A stretch of DNA of 60,328 nt from an uncultured Clostridia bacterium (lineage in GTDB: Bacteria; Bacillota; Clostridia; Christensenellales; Aristaeellaceae): positions 1 through 60,328 of the forward strand of contig CAMVFE010000009.1 of assembly GCA_947166705.1 (NCBI GenBank), given 5' to 3'. Shown piece by piece: positions 34,070-42,039 of the stretch (its first letter is position 1; each line of letters starts with the position of its first letter). The notes beneath the pieces were generated by a model. It was not told the origin of the DNA and ran no database searches. It saw only the letters and a list, made by a program, of their open reading frames with translations. A program made the translations under genes and the position numbers.

Positions 34070-34818
34070 ACCGGAATGTCCGCGTCCTTCATCTCCCGCT
34101 TCAGATCCCGGATCTGCACCTCTCCTAAATGAAAGATGGAGGCGGCCAGCCCGGCGTCCACGCCCGGGAGGCTCCTGAACAGCGTGATAAAATCTCCGAC
34201 GCATCCGGCGCCGCCGCTGGCGATGACGGGCACCTGCACGATCTCGCAGACCTTCTCAAGCATCTCCAGGTCGAAGCCCCGCTTCACGCCGTCCGTATCG
34301 ATGGAATTGACCACCACTTCCCCGGCGCCGCTCTCCACGCCCCGGCGGATCCATTCCAGCGCGTCCAGTCCGGTATCCACGCGTCCGCCCTTCGCGAACA
34401 CGCGGAAGACGCCGTCCACGCGCTTCACGTCGACGCTCAGCACCACGCACTGGTCCCCGTACTTCTTCGCGGCCTCCCCGATCAGTCCGGGGTTCCGGAT
34501 GGCGCCGGAATTGACGGACACCTTGTCCGCCCCGCATTTCAGCACGCGGTCAAAATCCGCGACGGTGTTGATACCGCCCCCGACCGTCAGCGGGATGAAC
34601 ACCTGCCGCGCCGTTTCCGTCAGGATGTCCGTGAACAGCGCCCGGCCCTCCGCGGAGGCGGTGATGTCGTAGAACACCAGCTCGTCCGCGCCGGATTCGC
34701 TGTACATCTTCGCCAGCCGGACCGGGGAATCCACGTCCCCCAGCCCCTGAAAATTCACGCCCTTCACCACCCGGCCGTCCCTGACGTCCAGGCAGGGAAT
34801 TATCCGTTTAGTAATCAT
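34060..34818 (-). CDS. hisF: Imidazole glycerol phosphate synthase, cyclase subunit
   Basis: 252 residues. TIM-barrel phosphate sites and catalytic aspartates appear in IIPCLDVRDGRVVKG and VVLSVDVKR; other signatures are LTVGGGI, KVSVNSGAI and IASGGAG. It makes IGP and AICAR with ammonia supplied by HisH. Start ATG at 34818 overlaps the hisA stop as ATGA; the longer in-frame ORF is a shadow of hisA. Confidence 0.97.
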   Translation of the reverse strand: MITKRIIPCLDVRDGRVVKGVNFQGLGDVDSPVRLAKMYSESGADELVFYDITASAEGRALFTDILTETARQVFIPLTVGGGINTVADFDRVLKCGADKVSVNSGAIRNPGLIGEAAKKYGDQCVVLSVDVKRVDGVFRVFAKGGRVDTGLDALEWIRRGVESGAGEVVVNSIDTDGVKRGFDLEMLEKVCEIVQVPVIASGGAGCVGDFITLFRSLPGVDAGLAASIFHLGEVQIRDLKREMKDADIPVRI

Positions 34819-35528
34819 TCTGCCTCCCTGATCGCTTCCCTCAGCGAAACCGCACCCGTGTACCACGCCTTCCCGATGATCGCGCCGTACAGGCCCAGCG
34901 CCCGCAGCGCGCGCACATCCTCCAGGCTGGAGACGCCCCCGCTGGCGGTAATGCGGATCTGCATCTCCGCGCTCAGCCGGCGGTACAGCTCCCGGTTCGC
35001 GCCCCGCATGGCGCCGTCCCGGCTGATATCCGTGCAGATCAGCGTTCCCACGCCGATCTCCGCCATCCTCCGGCAGAAATCCAGAAAAGGCAGCCCGGTA
35101 TCCTCGGTCCATCCCTGCACGGCCACCTTCCCGTCCCGGATATCCACGCCCACGGCGATCTTCTCTCCCCATTCCGCCACGGCCTTCTCCAGGAACTCCG
35201 GATCCCGGACAGCCGCCGTCCCGAGGATCACCCGGTCCATCCCGTCTTCCAGGCAGGCCCGGGCGGCGTCCATGGAGCGGATGCCGCCCCCGATCTCGCA
35301 GAAGAGCCCCGTCTCCCGCCGGATTTTCAGCGCGGTTTTCAGGTTGGGCATGGAGCCGTCCCGCGCGCCCTCCAGGTCCACCAGGTGCACATGCGTCGCG
35401 CCCTCCTCGGCGAAGGTCCTTCCGACCTCCTCCGGATGCTCGCTGTACACCGTCATCTGCTGGTAATCCCCGCGCAGCAGGCGCACGGCCCTGCCCTCGT
35501 ACAGGTCGATCGCCGGAAAAATGATCAT
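34815..35528 (-). CDS. hisA: ProFAR isomerase
   Basis: 237 residues with the barrel signatures IFPAIDLYEGRAVRL (catalytic Asp), VHLVDLEGARDG, GGGIRSM and CTDISRDGAMRG (second catalytic Asp), and ITASGGVSSL. It isomerises ProFAR to PRFAR. The start is four bases after the hisH stop, with a GGGAGAATAAG site inside hisH. Confidence 0.97.
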   Translation of the reverse strand: MIIFPAIDLYEGRAVRLLRGDYQQMTVYSEHPEEVGRTFAEEGATHVHLVDLEGARDGSMPNLKTALKIRRETGLFCEIGGGIRSMDAARACLEDGMDRVILGTAAVRDPEFLEKAVAEWGEKIAVGVDIRDGKVAVQGWTEDTGLPFLDFCRRMAEIGVGTLICTDISRDGAMRGANRELYRRLSAEMQIRITASGGVSSLEDVRALRALGLYGAIIGKAWYTGAVSLREAIREAE

Positions 35529-35532
35529 GCTC

Positions 35533-36168
35533 TTATTCTCCCATCTCGCAGAATGCCTTCAGCAGTCTCAGCCCGACGGACCCGCTCTTCTCCGGATGGA
35601 ACTGGCAGCCCATCACGTTCCCCTCGCCGACGCACGCCGTCAGCGGCGCGCCGTATTCCGTGTCGGCCAGCAGGGAATCCCCGCACCCGTCCGCCGCGTA
35701 GGAGTGAACGAAATACACGTACTCCCCCTCCCGGATATACCGGAACAGCGGGCTGTTCCTCCGCAGGCGAAGCGCGTTCCACCCCATCTGGGGAATCTTC
35801 AGCTTCCTCTCCGGATCGGCGCCCCGCTCGTCCAGGATATCCCGGATGGGCCGCACGGTTCCCCGCAGAAGCCCCAGGCCTTCGTGCTCGCCGTATTCGA
35901 GGCTTTTCCCGAACAGCAGCTGCATCCCCAGGCAGATGCCCATCAGGGGCTTTCCCGCCTCCGCCGTCTCCCGAAGCACGGCGTCCAGCCCGCTGGCCCG
36001 CAGCTTTTCGGCCGCGTCCGCGAAGGCGCCGACGCCCGGCAGTATCACCCGCCGCGCTTCCCGGATCCTCCCGGGATCGGAGGTCACCTCCGCGTTTTCC
36101 CCGATGGCTTCAAAGCTGCACTTCAGCGAAAACAGGTTGCCTACGCCGTAATCCACAATGGCTGTCAT
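35533..36168 (-). CDS. hisH: Imidazole glycerol phosphate synthase, glutaminase subunit
   Basis: 211 residues of the class I glutamine amidotransferase family. The start MTAIVDYGVGNLFSLK at 36168 was chosen over the longer frame that runs through hisB. Catalytic triad: Cys in MGICLGMQLLF, His and Glu in GCQFHPEKSG. It supplies ammonia to HisF. Confidence 0.97.
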   Translation of the reverse strand: MTAIVDYGVGNLFSLKCSFEAIGENAEVTSDPGRIREARRVILPGVGAFADAAEKLRASGLDAVLRETAEAGKPLMGICLGMQLLFGKSLEYGEHEGLGLLRGTVRPIRDILDERGADPERKLKIPQMGWNALRLRRNSPLFRYIREGEYVYFVHSYAADGCGDSLLADTEYGAPLTACVGEGNVMGCQFHPEKSGSVGLRLLKAFCEMGE

Positions 36169-36170
36169 CT

Positions 36171-36758
36171 TCACAGGGTTCCTTTCGTCGAGGGTATTTC
36201 GCCCCCCAGGGCGGGATCCACCTCCACGGCTTCCCGCAGGGCCCTGGCCGTGCTCTTGAAAACACCCTCCAGGATGTGGTGGCTGTTCTTTCCCGCCATC
36301 CGGCGGATATGCAGGGAGCATTTCGCGTTGCGCACAAACGCCTCGAAGAATTCCTCCCCCAGCTCCGTGTCGAAGGTGCCCACCTTCTCCGCGGGAATTT
36401 CCGCCTCGTATCCGAGGAAGCTCCGTCCGCTCAGGTCCACCGCCGTCAGGATCAGCGTTTCATCCATGGGCAGCAGCCGCTGCCCGTACCGGCGGATGCC
36501 CGCCTTCGCGCCCAACGCCCGGTCGAACGCCTGCCCCAGGGCGATACCGATATCCTCCACGCTGTGATGGTCGTCCACCCGGGTATCTCCCCTGCAGCTG
36601 ACCTCCAAGTCGAATCTTCCGTGCCGGGCGAACAGCTCCAGCATATGGTCCAGGAAACCGACCCCGGTATCGATCGCGCTCTTGCCGGTTCCGTCCAGTT
36701 CCAGCCGGACCCGGACATCCGTCTCCCCGGTTTTCCGAATGATCTCCGCCTGTCTCAT
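36171..36758 (-). CDS. hisB: Imidazoleglycerol-phosphate dehydratase
   Basis: 195 residues, monofunctional HisB. Mn-binding histidines in GFLDHMLELFARHG, DDHHSVEDIGIALG and KNSHHILEGVFK, plus MDETLIL. It dehydrates IGP to imidazole acetol phosphate. The stop is 2 bp before hisH, and the start overlaps the hisC stop as ATGA. Confidence 0.97.
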   Translation of the reverse strand: MRQAEIIRKTGETDVRVRLELDGTGKSAIDTGVGFLDHMLELFARHGRFDLEVSCRGDTRVDDHHSVEDIGIALGQAFDRALGAKAGIRRYGQRLLPMDETLILTAVDLSGRSFLGYEAEIPAEKVGTFDTELGEEFFEAFVRNAKCSLHIRRMAGKNSHHILEGVFKSTARALREAVEVDPALGGEIPSTKGTL

Positions 36759-37819
36759 GCTCTTTCCTCCAGCAGCCGGTCCACCGTCCGGACCAGCGTC
36801 TCCATATCCTCCCGCGTGCCGATGGAAATCCGGCTCCAGTCCCGGATCCGGTCCTGGTCAAACCAGCGGATCAGGATGCCCTTTTCCCGCAGCCGGTCCC
36901 GCAGGCTGCTCCCCGGGAAAGCGGGGTGGGAGGCGAACAGGAAGTTCGCCCGGCTGTCCGTGGCCGCAAATCCCCTCGCCAGCAGCTCCCTCCGGGTCCA
37001 TTCCCGGGTTTCGCTGATCTGCGCGGCATGCTCCAGATTATACCCGTCTTCCGCCAGGCACGCAATGCCGGCGGCCTGGGCCAGGGCGTCCACGTTATAG
37101 GGATTGGTGGAATACTGCATGGTTTTCAGGTCCCGGATCAGCTCCGGGTTTCCCGCCGCGAAGCCCAGCCGGAGCCCCGCCAGGCTGCGGGATTTGGAGA
37201 AGGTCTGAACCACCAGCAGGTTCTCGTATTTTCCGATCAGCCCCAGCGCGCTCTCCCCGCCGAAGTCGACGTACGCCTCGTCCACGATGACCGGGTGGTC
37301 CGGGTTTTCGGCGAGGATGCGCTCGATCTGCGCCGGCTCGAGCGCGATGCCGGTCGGGGCGTTGGGGTTGGCCAGGAACACGGTCCCCCCGCAGGCAGAA
37401 TAGTCGCTGATCTCCACCGTCCAGTCCTTCCGCAGGGGGACCGTCCGGAACGGAACCCGGTTGATCCGCGCGAACACGGGGTAGAACCCGTACGTGATGT
37501 CCGGGAACACTGCGGGGGTCCGCTCGTCGCAGAAGGCCATGAACGCGAAGTTCAGCGCCTCATCGCTCCCGTTGGACAGGATCAGGTTTTCCGGCGAAAG
37601 CCCCAGCCTTTCCGCGAGCGCCGCCCGCAGCGCCGTGCATTCCGGATCGGAGTAGAGGTTCAGTCCCCCCGCCGCCTCCGCGACGCGCTCCCGGACCGCC
37701 GGCGCGGGCGGAAACGGGCTTTCGTTGGTGTTCAGCTTGATGAATTTCCGCTCCCGGGGCTGCTCCCCGGGCGTGTAGGCCTCAAGCTCCCTGTACTTCG
37801 GCGAAAAAAACCGGCTCAT
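36755..37819 (-). CDS. hisC: Histidinol-phosphate aminotransferase
   Basis: 354 residues, fold-type I PLP enzyme. KLNTNESPFPP near residue 30, SNGSDEALNFAF, NPNAPTGIAL, DEAYVDFGGES, and the PLP lysine in TFSKSRSLAGLRLGF. The start MSRFFSPKYRELEAY at 37819 is fixed by GGGGAGGAAGACGC just upstream; that site is the last of several similar ones in the hisD-hisC spacer. Confidence 0.95.
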   Translation of the reverse strand: MSRFFSPKYRELEAYTPGEQPRERKFIKLNTNESPFPPAPAVRERVAEAAGGLNLYSDPECTALRAALAERLGLSPENLILSNGSDEALNFAFMAFCDERTPAVFPDITYGFYPVFARINRVPFRTVPLRKDWTVEISDYSACGGTVFLANPNAPTGIALEPAQIERILAENPDHPVIVDEAYVDFGGESALGLIGKYENLLVVQTFSKSRSLAGLRLGFAAGNPELIRDLKTMQYSTNPYNVDALAQAAGIACLAEDGYNLEHAAQISETREWTRRELLARGFAATDSRANFLFASHPAFPGSSLRDRLREKGILIRWFDQDRIRDWSRISIGTREDMETLVRTVDRLLEERA

Positions 37820-37925
37820 GCGTCTTCCTCCCCGCGCCATGCGCCTTTCTCCGGCTCATGCGCCTTTCTCCGTACGCTCCATGTGCCTTCCCCGCGGCTC
37901 ACGCGTCTTCCTCCCCCCGGCTCAG
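37815..37925. repeat. Degenerate tandem repeats each carrying a ribosome site and ATG-like triplet
   Basis: Reading the minus strand from the end of hisD, about five 20-23 bp units follow one another, of the form GGGGAGGAAGACGCRTGAGCC or GGAGAAAGGCGCATGAGCC. The first overlaps the hisD stop and the last is the hisC ribosome site and start. Confidence 0.75.
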
Positions 37926-39179
37926 TGCGCTGCGGGCATGGCCGGTCAGGCCTTCCTTCCGCGCGAACAGCGCCACATCCTTCGCGACGCGGCCGAGCGC
38001 TTCCCGGGTGAAATAGGTGTACTGCGTCTTCTTGACGAAATCATCCACGCTCAGCGGCGAGGAGAACCGTGCCGTCCCCTGGGTCGGCAGCGTGTGGTTC
38101 GGTCCTGCCAGATAATCCCCCAGGGCTTCCGGGCAGTTTCTCCCCATGAAGACGGATCCGGCGTGCCGGACCGCGTCCAGCCAGTCGAAGGGATTGTCCA
38201 CGCACAGCTCCAGGTGCTCCGGCGCGATGGCGTTCGCGGTCTCGATCGCCTCCCGCAGGTTCTCGCTCAGGATGATCTTCCCGTGGTTGTCGATGGACGC
38301 CCGGGCGATCTCCTCCCGCTCCAGCAGCGGCAGCTGCCGCTCGATCTCGTCCCGCACCGCCTCCGCCAGCTCCGCGCTGTCGGTCACCAGCACCGCGCTG
38401 GCCACCCGGTCGTGCTCCGCCTGGCTCAGCAGGTCCGCCGCCACCTGCCGCGGGCTGCTCTTCCCGTCCGCGACGATCAGGATCTCGCTGGGTCCGGCGA
38501 TCATGTCGATGCTCACCAGCCCGTACACCTGCCGCTTCGCCTCCGCCACGAAGGCGTTTCCCGGGCCGACGATCTTGTCCGCCTTCGGCACGCTCTCGGT
38601 GCCGTACGCCAGCGCGGCGATCGCCTGGGCGCCGCCCGCCTTGACGATCCGGTCCACGCCCGCCACGCTGGCCGCGGCGAGGATGGCCGGGTTGATCCGC
38701 CCGTCCCTTCCGGGAGGGGTCGTCATGATGATTTCCCGCACGCCAGCGATCTTCGCGGGAATCACATCCATCAGCACGGTGGACGGATACGCGGCCGTGC
38801 CGCCGGGCACGTACACGCCCGCCCGGTCCACGGGAATCACCTTCTGCCCCATGACGATGCCTTCCTCATCGTTGATGATGAAGGAATTGCGCACCTGCCG
38901 GCTGTGGAACTTCCGGATATTCGCCGCCGCCTTTTCCAGCACGCGCAGGAATTCCGGTTCCACCTCCGCAAGTGCCTCCTTCATCTCCTCCGCGCTCACC
39001 GTCAGGCTCTCCAGGTCCGCGCCGTCGAATTTCTTCGTGTATTCCTTCAGCGCCGCGTCGCCCCGGCTCCGGACGTTCCGCAGAATCTCCGCCACGGTGT
39101 CCGTGACGTTGTTCGTCGGCATATTCCTGTTAAAGATCTCCTCCGGGGAAACCTCCCCCATCTTCATGATCCGAATCAT
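37899..39179 (-). CDS. hisD: Histidinol dehydrogenase
   Basis: 426 residues, zinc-dependent NAD oxidoreductase for the last two steps to histidine. DRAGVYVPGGTAAYPSTVLM, VAGPSEILIVAD, SQAEHDRVASAVLVT, and the catalytic Glu-His pair near ENPFDWLD... and GPNHTLPT. Length and motifs are standard. Its ATG overlaps the hisG stop as ATGA. Its 3-prime end is the first unit of the tandem repeats. Confidence 0.97.
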   Translation of the reverse strand: MIRIMKMGEVSPEEIFNRNMPTNNVTDTVAEILRNVRSRGDAALKEYTKKFDGADLESLTVSAEEMKEALAEVEPEFLRVLEKAAANIRKFHSRQVRNSFIINDEEGIVMGQKVIPVDRAGVYVPGGTAAYPSTVLMDVIPAKIAGVREIIMTTPPGRDGRINPAILAAASVAGVDRIVKAGGAQAIAALAYGTESVPKADKIVGPGNAFVAEAKRQVYGLVSIDMIAGPSEILIVADGKSSPRQVAADLLSQAEHDRVASAVLVTDSAELAEAVRDEIERQLPLLEREEIARASIDNHGKIILSENLREAIETANAIAPEHLELCVDNPFDWLDAVRHAGSVFMGRNCPEALGDYLAGPNHTLPTQGTARFSSPLSVDDFVKKTQYTYFTREALGRVAKDVALFARKEGLTGHARSALSRGEEDA

Positions 39180-39829
39180 TTTTCAACGCCTCCCAGCCCG
39201 GCCGTCAGCTTCTCCACGGCCGCCCGCTTGAATTTGAATCCGCTCTTGTTGGCGATCAGCCTGGCGGAAATCGGCACGATGGTCTCCCGGACCTCCAGCC
39301 GGTTCTCCCGCAGGGTCGTTCCCGTCTCCACGATGTCCACGATCACGTCGCTCAGCCCGAGGATCGGGGCAATCTCGATGCTCCCGTTCAGATGGATGAT
39401 GTCGATGTCCCGGCCCATGCCCGCGTAGTAATCCCGCGCGATCCGGGCGAACTTCGTAGCCACCCGCAGCGTCCGCGCCGGGTCGTCCTGATATCCCTCC
39501 GGCGCGGCCACGGCCATCCGGCATTTCCCGATGCCCAGGTCCATCAGCTCATACACGTCCGGCCGGTACTCGAGCAGGATATCCTTTCCCGCAACGCCGA
39601 TGTCCGCCGCGCCGCGCGCGACGTAGATCGCCACGTCGCTGGGCTTGACCCAGAAGTACCTGACCCCCGTCTCCGGGTTTTCGAAGATCAGCTTCCGGCT
39701 GTTTTCCAGAATCGCGGGGCACTCGAACCCCGCCGCGGCGAACAGCTGATAAACCTTTTCCCCGAGGCGGCCCTTGGGCAGCGCCACGTTCAGGAAGCTC
39801 CCGCCGTCCCGGTTTCTTCTCTCTTCCAT
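39176..39829 (-). CDS. hisG: ATP phosphoribosyltransferase, short catalytic form
   Basis: 217 residues, HisG of the short type lacking the C-terminal regulatory domain, so it needs HisZ, encoded directly upstream. NVALPKGRLGEKV, AADIGVAGKDILLEY, KFARIARDYYAGMG and the PRPP loop region DVIVDIVETGTTLREN are visible. It commits ATP and PRPP to histidine synthesis. One base separates it from hisZ. Confidence 0.96.
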   Translation of the reverse strand: MEERRNRDGGSFLNVALPKGRLGEKVYQLFAAAGFECPAILENSRKLIFENPETGVRYFWVKPSDVAIYVARGAADIGVAGKDILLEYRPDVYELMDLGIGKCRMAVAAPEGYQDDPARTLRVATKFARIARDYYAGMGRDIDIIHLNGSIEIAPILGLSDVIVDIVETGTTLRENRLEVRETIVPISARLIANKSGFKFKRAAVEKLTAGLGGVEK

Positions 39830-39830
39830 G

Positions 39831-40775
39831 TCAGTTCAGCGCTCCTTCCCGGGACAGTCTCTCCAGCCGGTGCAGAAACACCGCGAATCCGATGGCCCGA
39901 TCCTTCCGGTGCATTCTCCGCATCAGTGCGTCGTACTGCCCGCCGCTGAGCACGGGGTCCGGAATTCCCTCCAGGAAGCCCTTGAAGGCGATGCCGTTGT
40001 AATACTTCAGGTCCCCCGTCGCGGAAAAGTCGATCCACAGATGCTCCTCCGCCGGCGTCCCCATGAAGGCGGCCGCGGTCTGCCCAAGCTCCCGGGCAGA
40101 TGCCTCACAGCCGTTTTCCTCCGCGATTTTCCGGATCCGCGGCATCACGGTCCGGGGCGGGCCATAGGTCCGCAGCAGGTCCAGCAGGGCGCGCTCCGCA
40201 CCCTCCGCCAGCCCTGCCTCCCGGCAGATCCCGCTGATCCCGTGCAGGTTCTTCTCCCCGGAGCAGCGCAGGATTCTCTCCCGCATCCCGTCGTCGGTCG
40301 CCACCGTATCCACCAGGGCGCTCAGCAGGTCCAGATGGCTGATTTCCAGAATATACCGGTCGCTCAGCAGCCGCAGGCTTTCCTCCGCCAGCTTCAGCAC
40401 CTCCTGCACGGTCTTCCCGTCCACCGGACCCATGCACTCCACGCCGACCTGCGTCTCCTCCCGGAAGCCGTCGGAGGCTGCGGAAAGGCGGTACACGTTT
40501 TCGTGGTAATACAGCTTCTGAAGCTCGTCGCCGCCGTCCCGCACGTGCAGGACGATGCTCAGCGTCACGTCGGGCTTCAGCGCCATCAGCCGGCCGTTGG
40601 CGTCGGTGAAGGTGATCACGCCCTCGCTCAGCAGGAAATCCTTGTTCCGGCTGTAAAGGTCGTACTCCTCGAATTTGCTCATCCGGTAGCGGACAAAGCC
40701 GTGCTCGTGGTACAGGCCGCGCAGCAGGAACCCGATCCGCTCCATCTGGTCCATGACCTCCAGGTTCAGCTCCAC
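39831..40775 (-). CDS. hisZ: ATP phosphoribosyltransferase regulatory subunit
   Basis: A HisRS-like protein without tRNA ligase function that activates short HisG and mediates feedback inhibition. FRYRMSKFEEYDLY-like text (VRYRMSKFEEYDLY), ALKPDVTLSIVLHV (motif 2 region) and VLSGGQYDALM identify it. I take the GTG at 40775 (314 residues) as start: it has GGGGGAGG ten bases upstream. The in-frame ATG at 40814 has no ribosome site and lies inside a good -10 element, so it would be at or before the transcription start. If another promoter is used, 40814 (327 residues) remains possible. Confidence 0.88.
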   Translation of the reverse strand: MELNLEVMDQMERIGFLLRGLYHEHGFVRYRMSKFEEYDLYSRNKDFLLSEGVITFTDANGRLMALKPDVTLSIVLHVRDGGDELQKLYYHENVYRLSAASDGFREETQVGVECMGPVDGKTVQEVLKLAEESLRLLSDRYILEISHLDLLSALVDTVATDDGMRERILRCSGEKNLHGISGICREAGLAEGAERALLDLLRTYGPPRTVMPRIRKIAEENGCEASARELGQTAAAFMGTPAEEHLWIDFSATGDLKYYNGIAFKGFLEGIPDPVLSGGQYDALMRRMHRKDRAIGFAVFLHRLERLSREGALN

Positions 40776-40812
40776 CTCGGAAAACCCTCCCCCTGATCCA
40801 AATTTCTTTGCC

Positions 40813-40841
40813 ATGCTACCACATTAGCGAACTAAAGTCAA
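40813..40841 (-). promoter_or_regulatory. Promoter of the his operon
   Basis: On the minus strand TTGACT (40836-40841), 17 bp, TAGCAT (40813-40818). Transcription would begin near 40806, leaving a leader of about 30 nt before the GTG start of hisZ. Confidence 0.65.
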
Positions 40842-40991
40842 CTGTCCCGTATTTATTAATTTCCATCGATCAGGAATCCGGCTGCATCCTTCCCGAATTC
40901 CGCCCGCATTTCTTTGCGGTTCGCGGCGTCCGCCCCCGCGGGTCTGCTCGGCGCGGAACCTGAAAACGCCGTCCGCCTGCCGCTTCCGCAA

Positions 40992-41021
40992 ATTATAACA
41001 GAAGAAACTCTGTTTTGTAAC
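40992..41021 (-). promoter_or_regulatory. Possible second, upstream his promoter
   Basis: On the minus strand GTTACA, 18 bp, TATAAT (40992-40997). If used it gives a leader of about 170-210 nt. I looked for a T-box specifier and antiterminator in this leader and saw none. The rest of 40842-41158 holds only this and the divergent promoter. Confidence 0.35.
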
Positions 41022-41043
41022 CATTTTGTTATTCTTTTATAAT
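41015..41043 (+). promoter_or_regulatory. Promoter of the SH3b protein gene
   Basis: TTGTAA (41015-41020), 17 bp, TATAAT (41038-41043). A second extended -10 (TGCTATGAT, 41091-41099) lies closer to the gene. Confidence 0.65.
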
Positions 41044-41158
41044 TTTTTTATCATTTTCTTGCTTTCCCTCTTCCCTTTTCTGCTGTTTCATGCTATGATC
41101 AGCATGGATGTTTATCCATCGCTGTTTATCTGTATTCTGAATCCGGGAGGGTTTTGTC

Positions 41159-41935
41159 ATGAAAAAACGCATTCTTTGTTTTGTGATGCTGGTTCTGCTC
41201 ATCGCGCTTCCCGTGATGGACGCTTTTGCCGCGACAACGAGGTATATCTATTCTCCCAACGGCAAGAAGGTCAATGTCCGCCATGGCCCCAGTGAAAAGG
41301 GCTACGCCGTCGCGGCCCAGCTGGACCCCGGCACGGAGGTGAAGGTCGTCTCCCGCAAGAACGGCTGGGCGGAGATTGTGTACAACGGCTCCGTGGTCTA
41401 CGTGATGAGCAAGTACCTCTCCTCCAATAAGCCCGGCGCCTCCTCTTCCTCCGATTCCTCGTCTTCCTCCTCCTCTTCGGAGAAGATCCGTTACATTTAT
41501 TCCCGCGACGGGAAGAAGGTGAACGCCCACACCGGCCCCGGTGAAAAGGGTTACGCCGTGGCCACCCGGCTGGAGCCCGGGACGGAAGTCCGGCTGCTGT
41601 CCACCAAAAAGGGCTGGTCGACGATTGTGTACAACGGCTTCACGATTTACGTGATGAGCAAGTACCTCTCCGCCAACAAGCCTGGAAGCTCCTCTTCCTC
41701 CGATTCCTCCTCCACCCCCGCGGTGGAGAAGACCCGTTACATCCGTTCGAGCAACGGGAAGAAGGTCAACGTCCGCACCGGCCCCAATGAAAAGGGCTAC
41801 GCCGTCGCGGCGCAGCTGGAGCCCGGCACGGAGGTCACCCTGATTTCCACGACGAAGAAGGGCTGGTCCAAGATCCGGGTCAACGGCTTCGTCGTCTATG
41901 TCATGAGCAAGTACCTGACTTCCGTGAAGCCCTGA
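41159..41935 (+). CDS. Secreted protein with three bacterial SH3 repeats
   Basis: 258 residues. Signal peptide KKRILCFVMLVLLIALPVMDAFA, then three near-identical SH3b modules (about residues 27-92, 109-174 and 193-258). Each has VN(V/A)RxGPxEKGYAVA, L(E/D)PGTEV and VYVMSKYL. Serine-rich linkers (SSSSDSSSSSSSS) join them. SH3b domains usually bind peptidoglycan. No enzymatic domain is present, so it may be a wall-binding or scaffolding protein. GGGAGGG precedes the ATG. Confidence 0.88.
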   Translation: MKKRILCFVMLVLLIALPVMDAFAATTRYIYSPNGKKVNVRHGPSEKGYAVAAQLDPGTEVKVVSRKNGWAEIVYNGSVVYVMSKYLSSNKPGASSSSDSSSSSSSSEKIRYIYSRDGKKVNAHTGPGEKGYAVATRLEPGTEVRLLSTKKGWSTIVYNGFTIYVMSKYLSANKPGSSSSSDSSSTPAVEKTRYIRSSNGKKVNVRTGPNEKGYAVAAQLEPGTEVTLISTTKKGWSKIRVNGFVVYVMSKYLTSVKP

Positions 41936-41985
41936 CTTCCGTAAAGCAATGAAAACATCGCGGCCTTTATGCCGCGCCCTACGCG

Positions 41986-42020
41986 AAGAGCGCCTCCCCT
42001 GTCCGGGAGGCGCTCTTCTT
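41986..42020 (+). terminator. Terminator after the SH3b gene
   Basis: A perfect 13-bp stem AAGAGCGCCTCCC/GGGAGGCGCTCTT with loop CTGTCC and a short T-rich tail. A smaller GCGGC/GCCGC hairpin lies before it. It may serve the converging GH2 gene as well. Confidence 0.8.
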
Positions 42021-42039
42021 TGGGTTTGCAGACGGTTTC

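Noticed and set aside
40815-40990. T-box or histidine leader upstream of hisZ
   Set aside because: No GGTGGTACCGCG-like antiterminator, no specifier loop, and no run of His codons was found.
40824-41024. 66-codon frame upstream of hisZ
   Set aside because: No ribosome site, overlaps two promoter candidates, and the peptide has no features.
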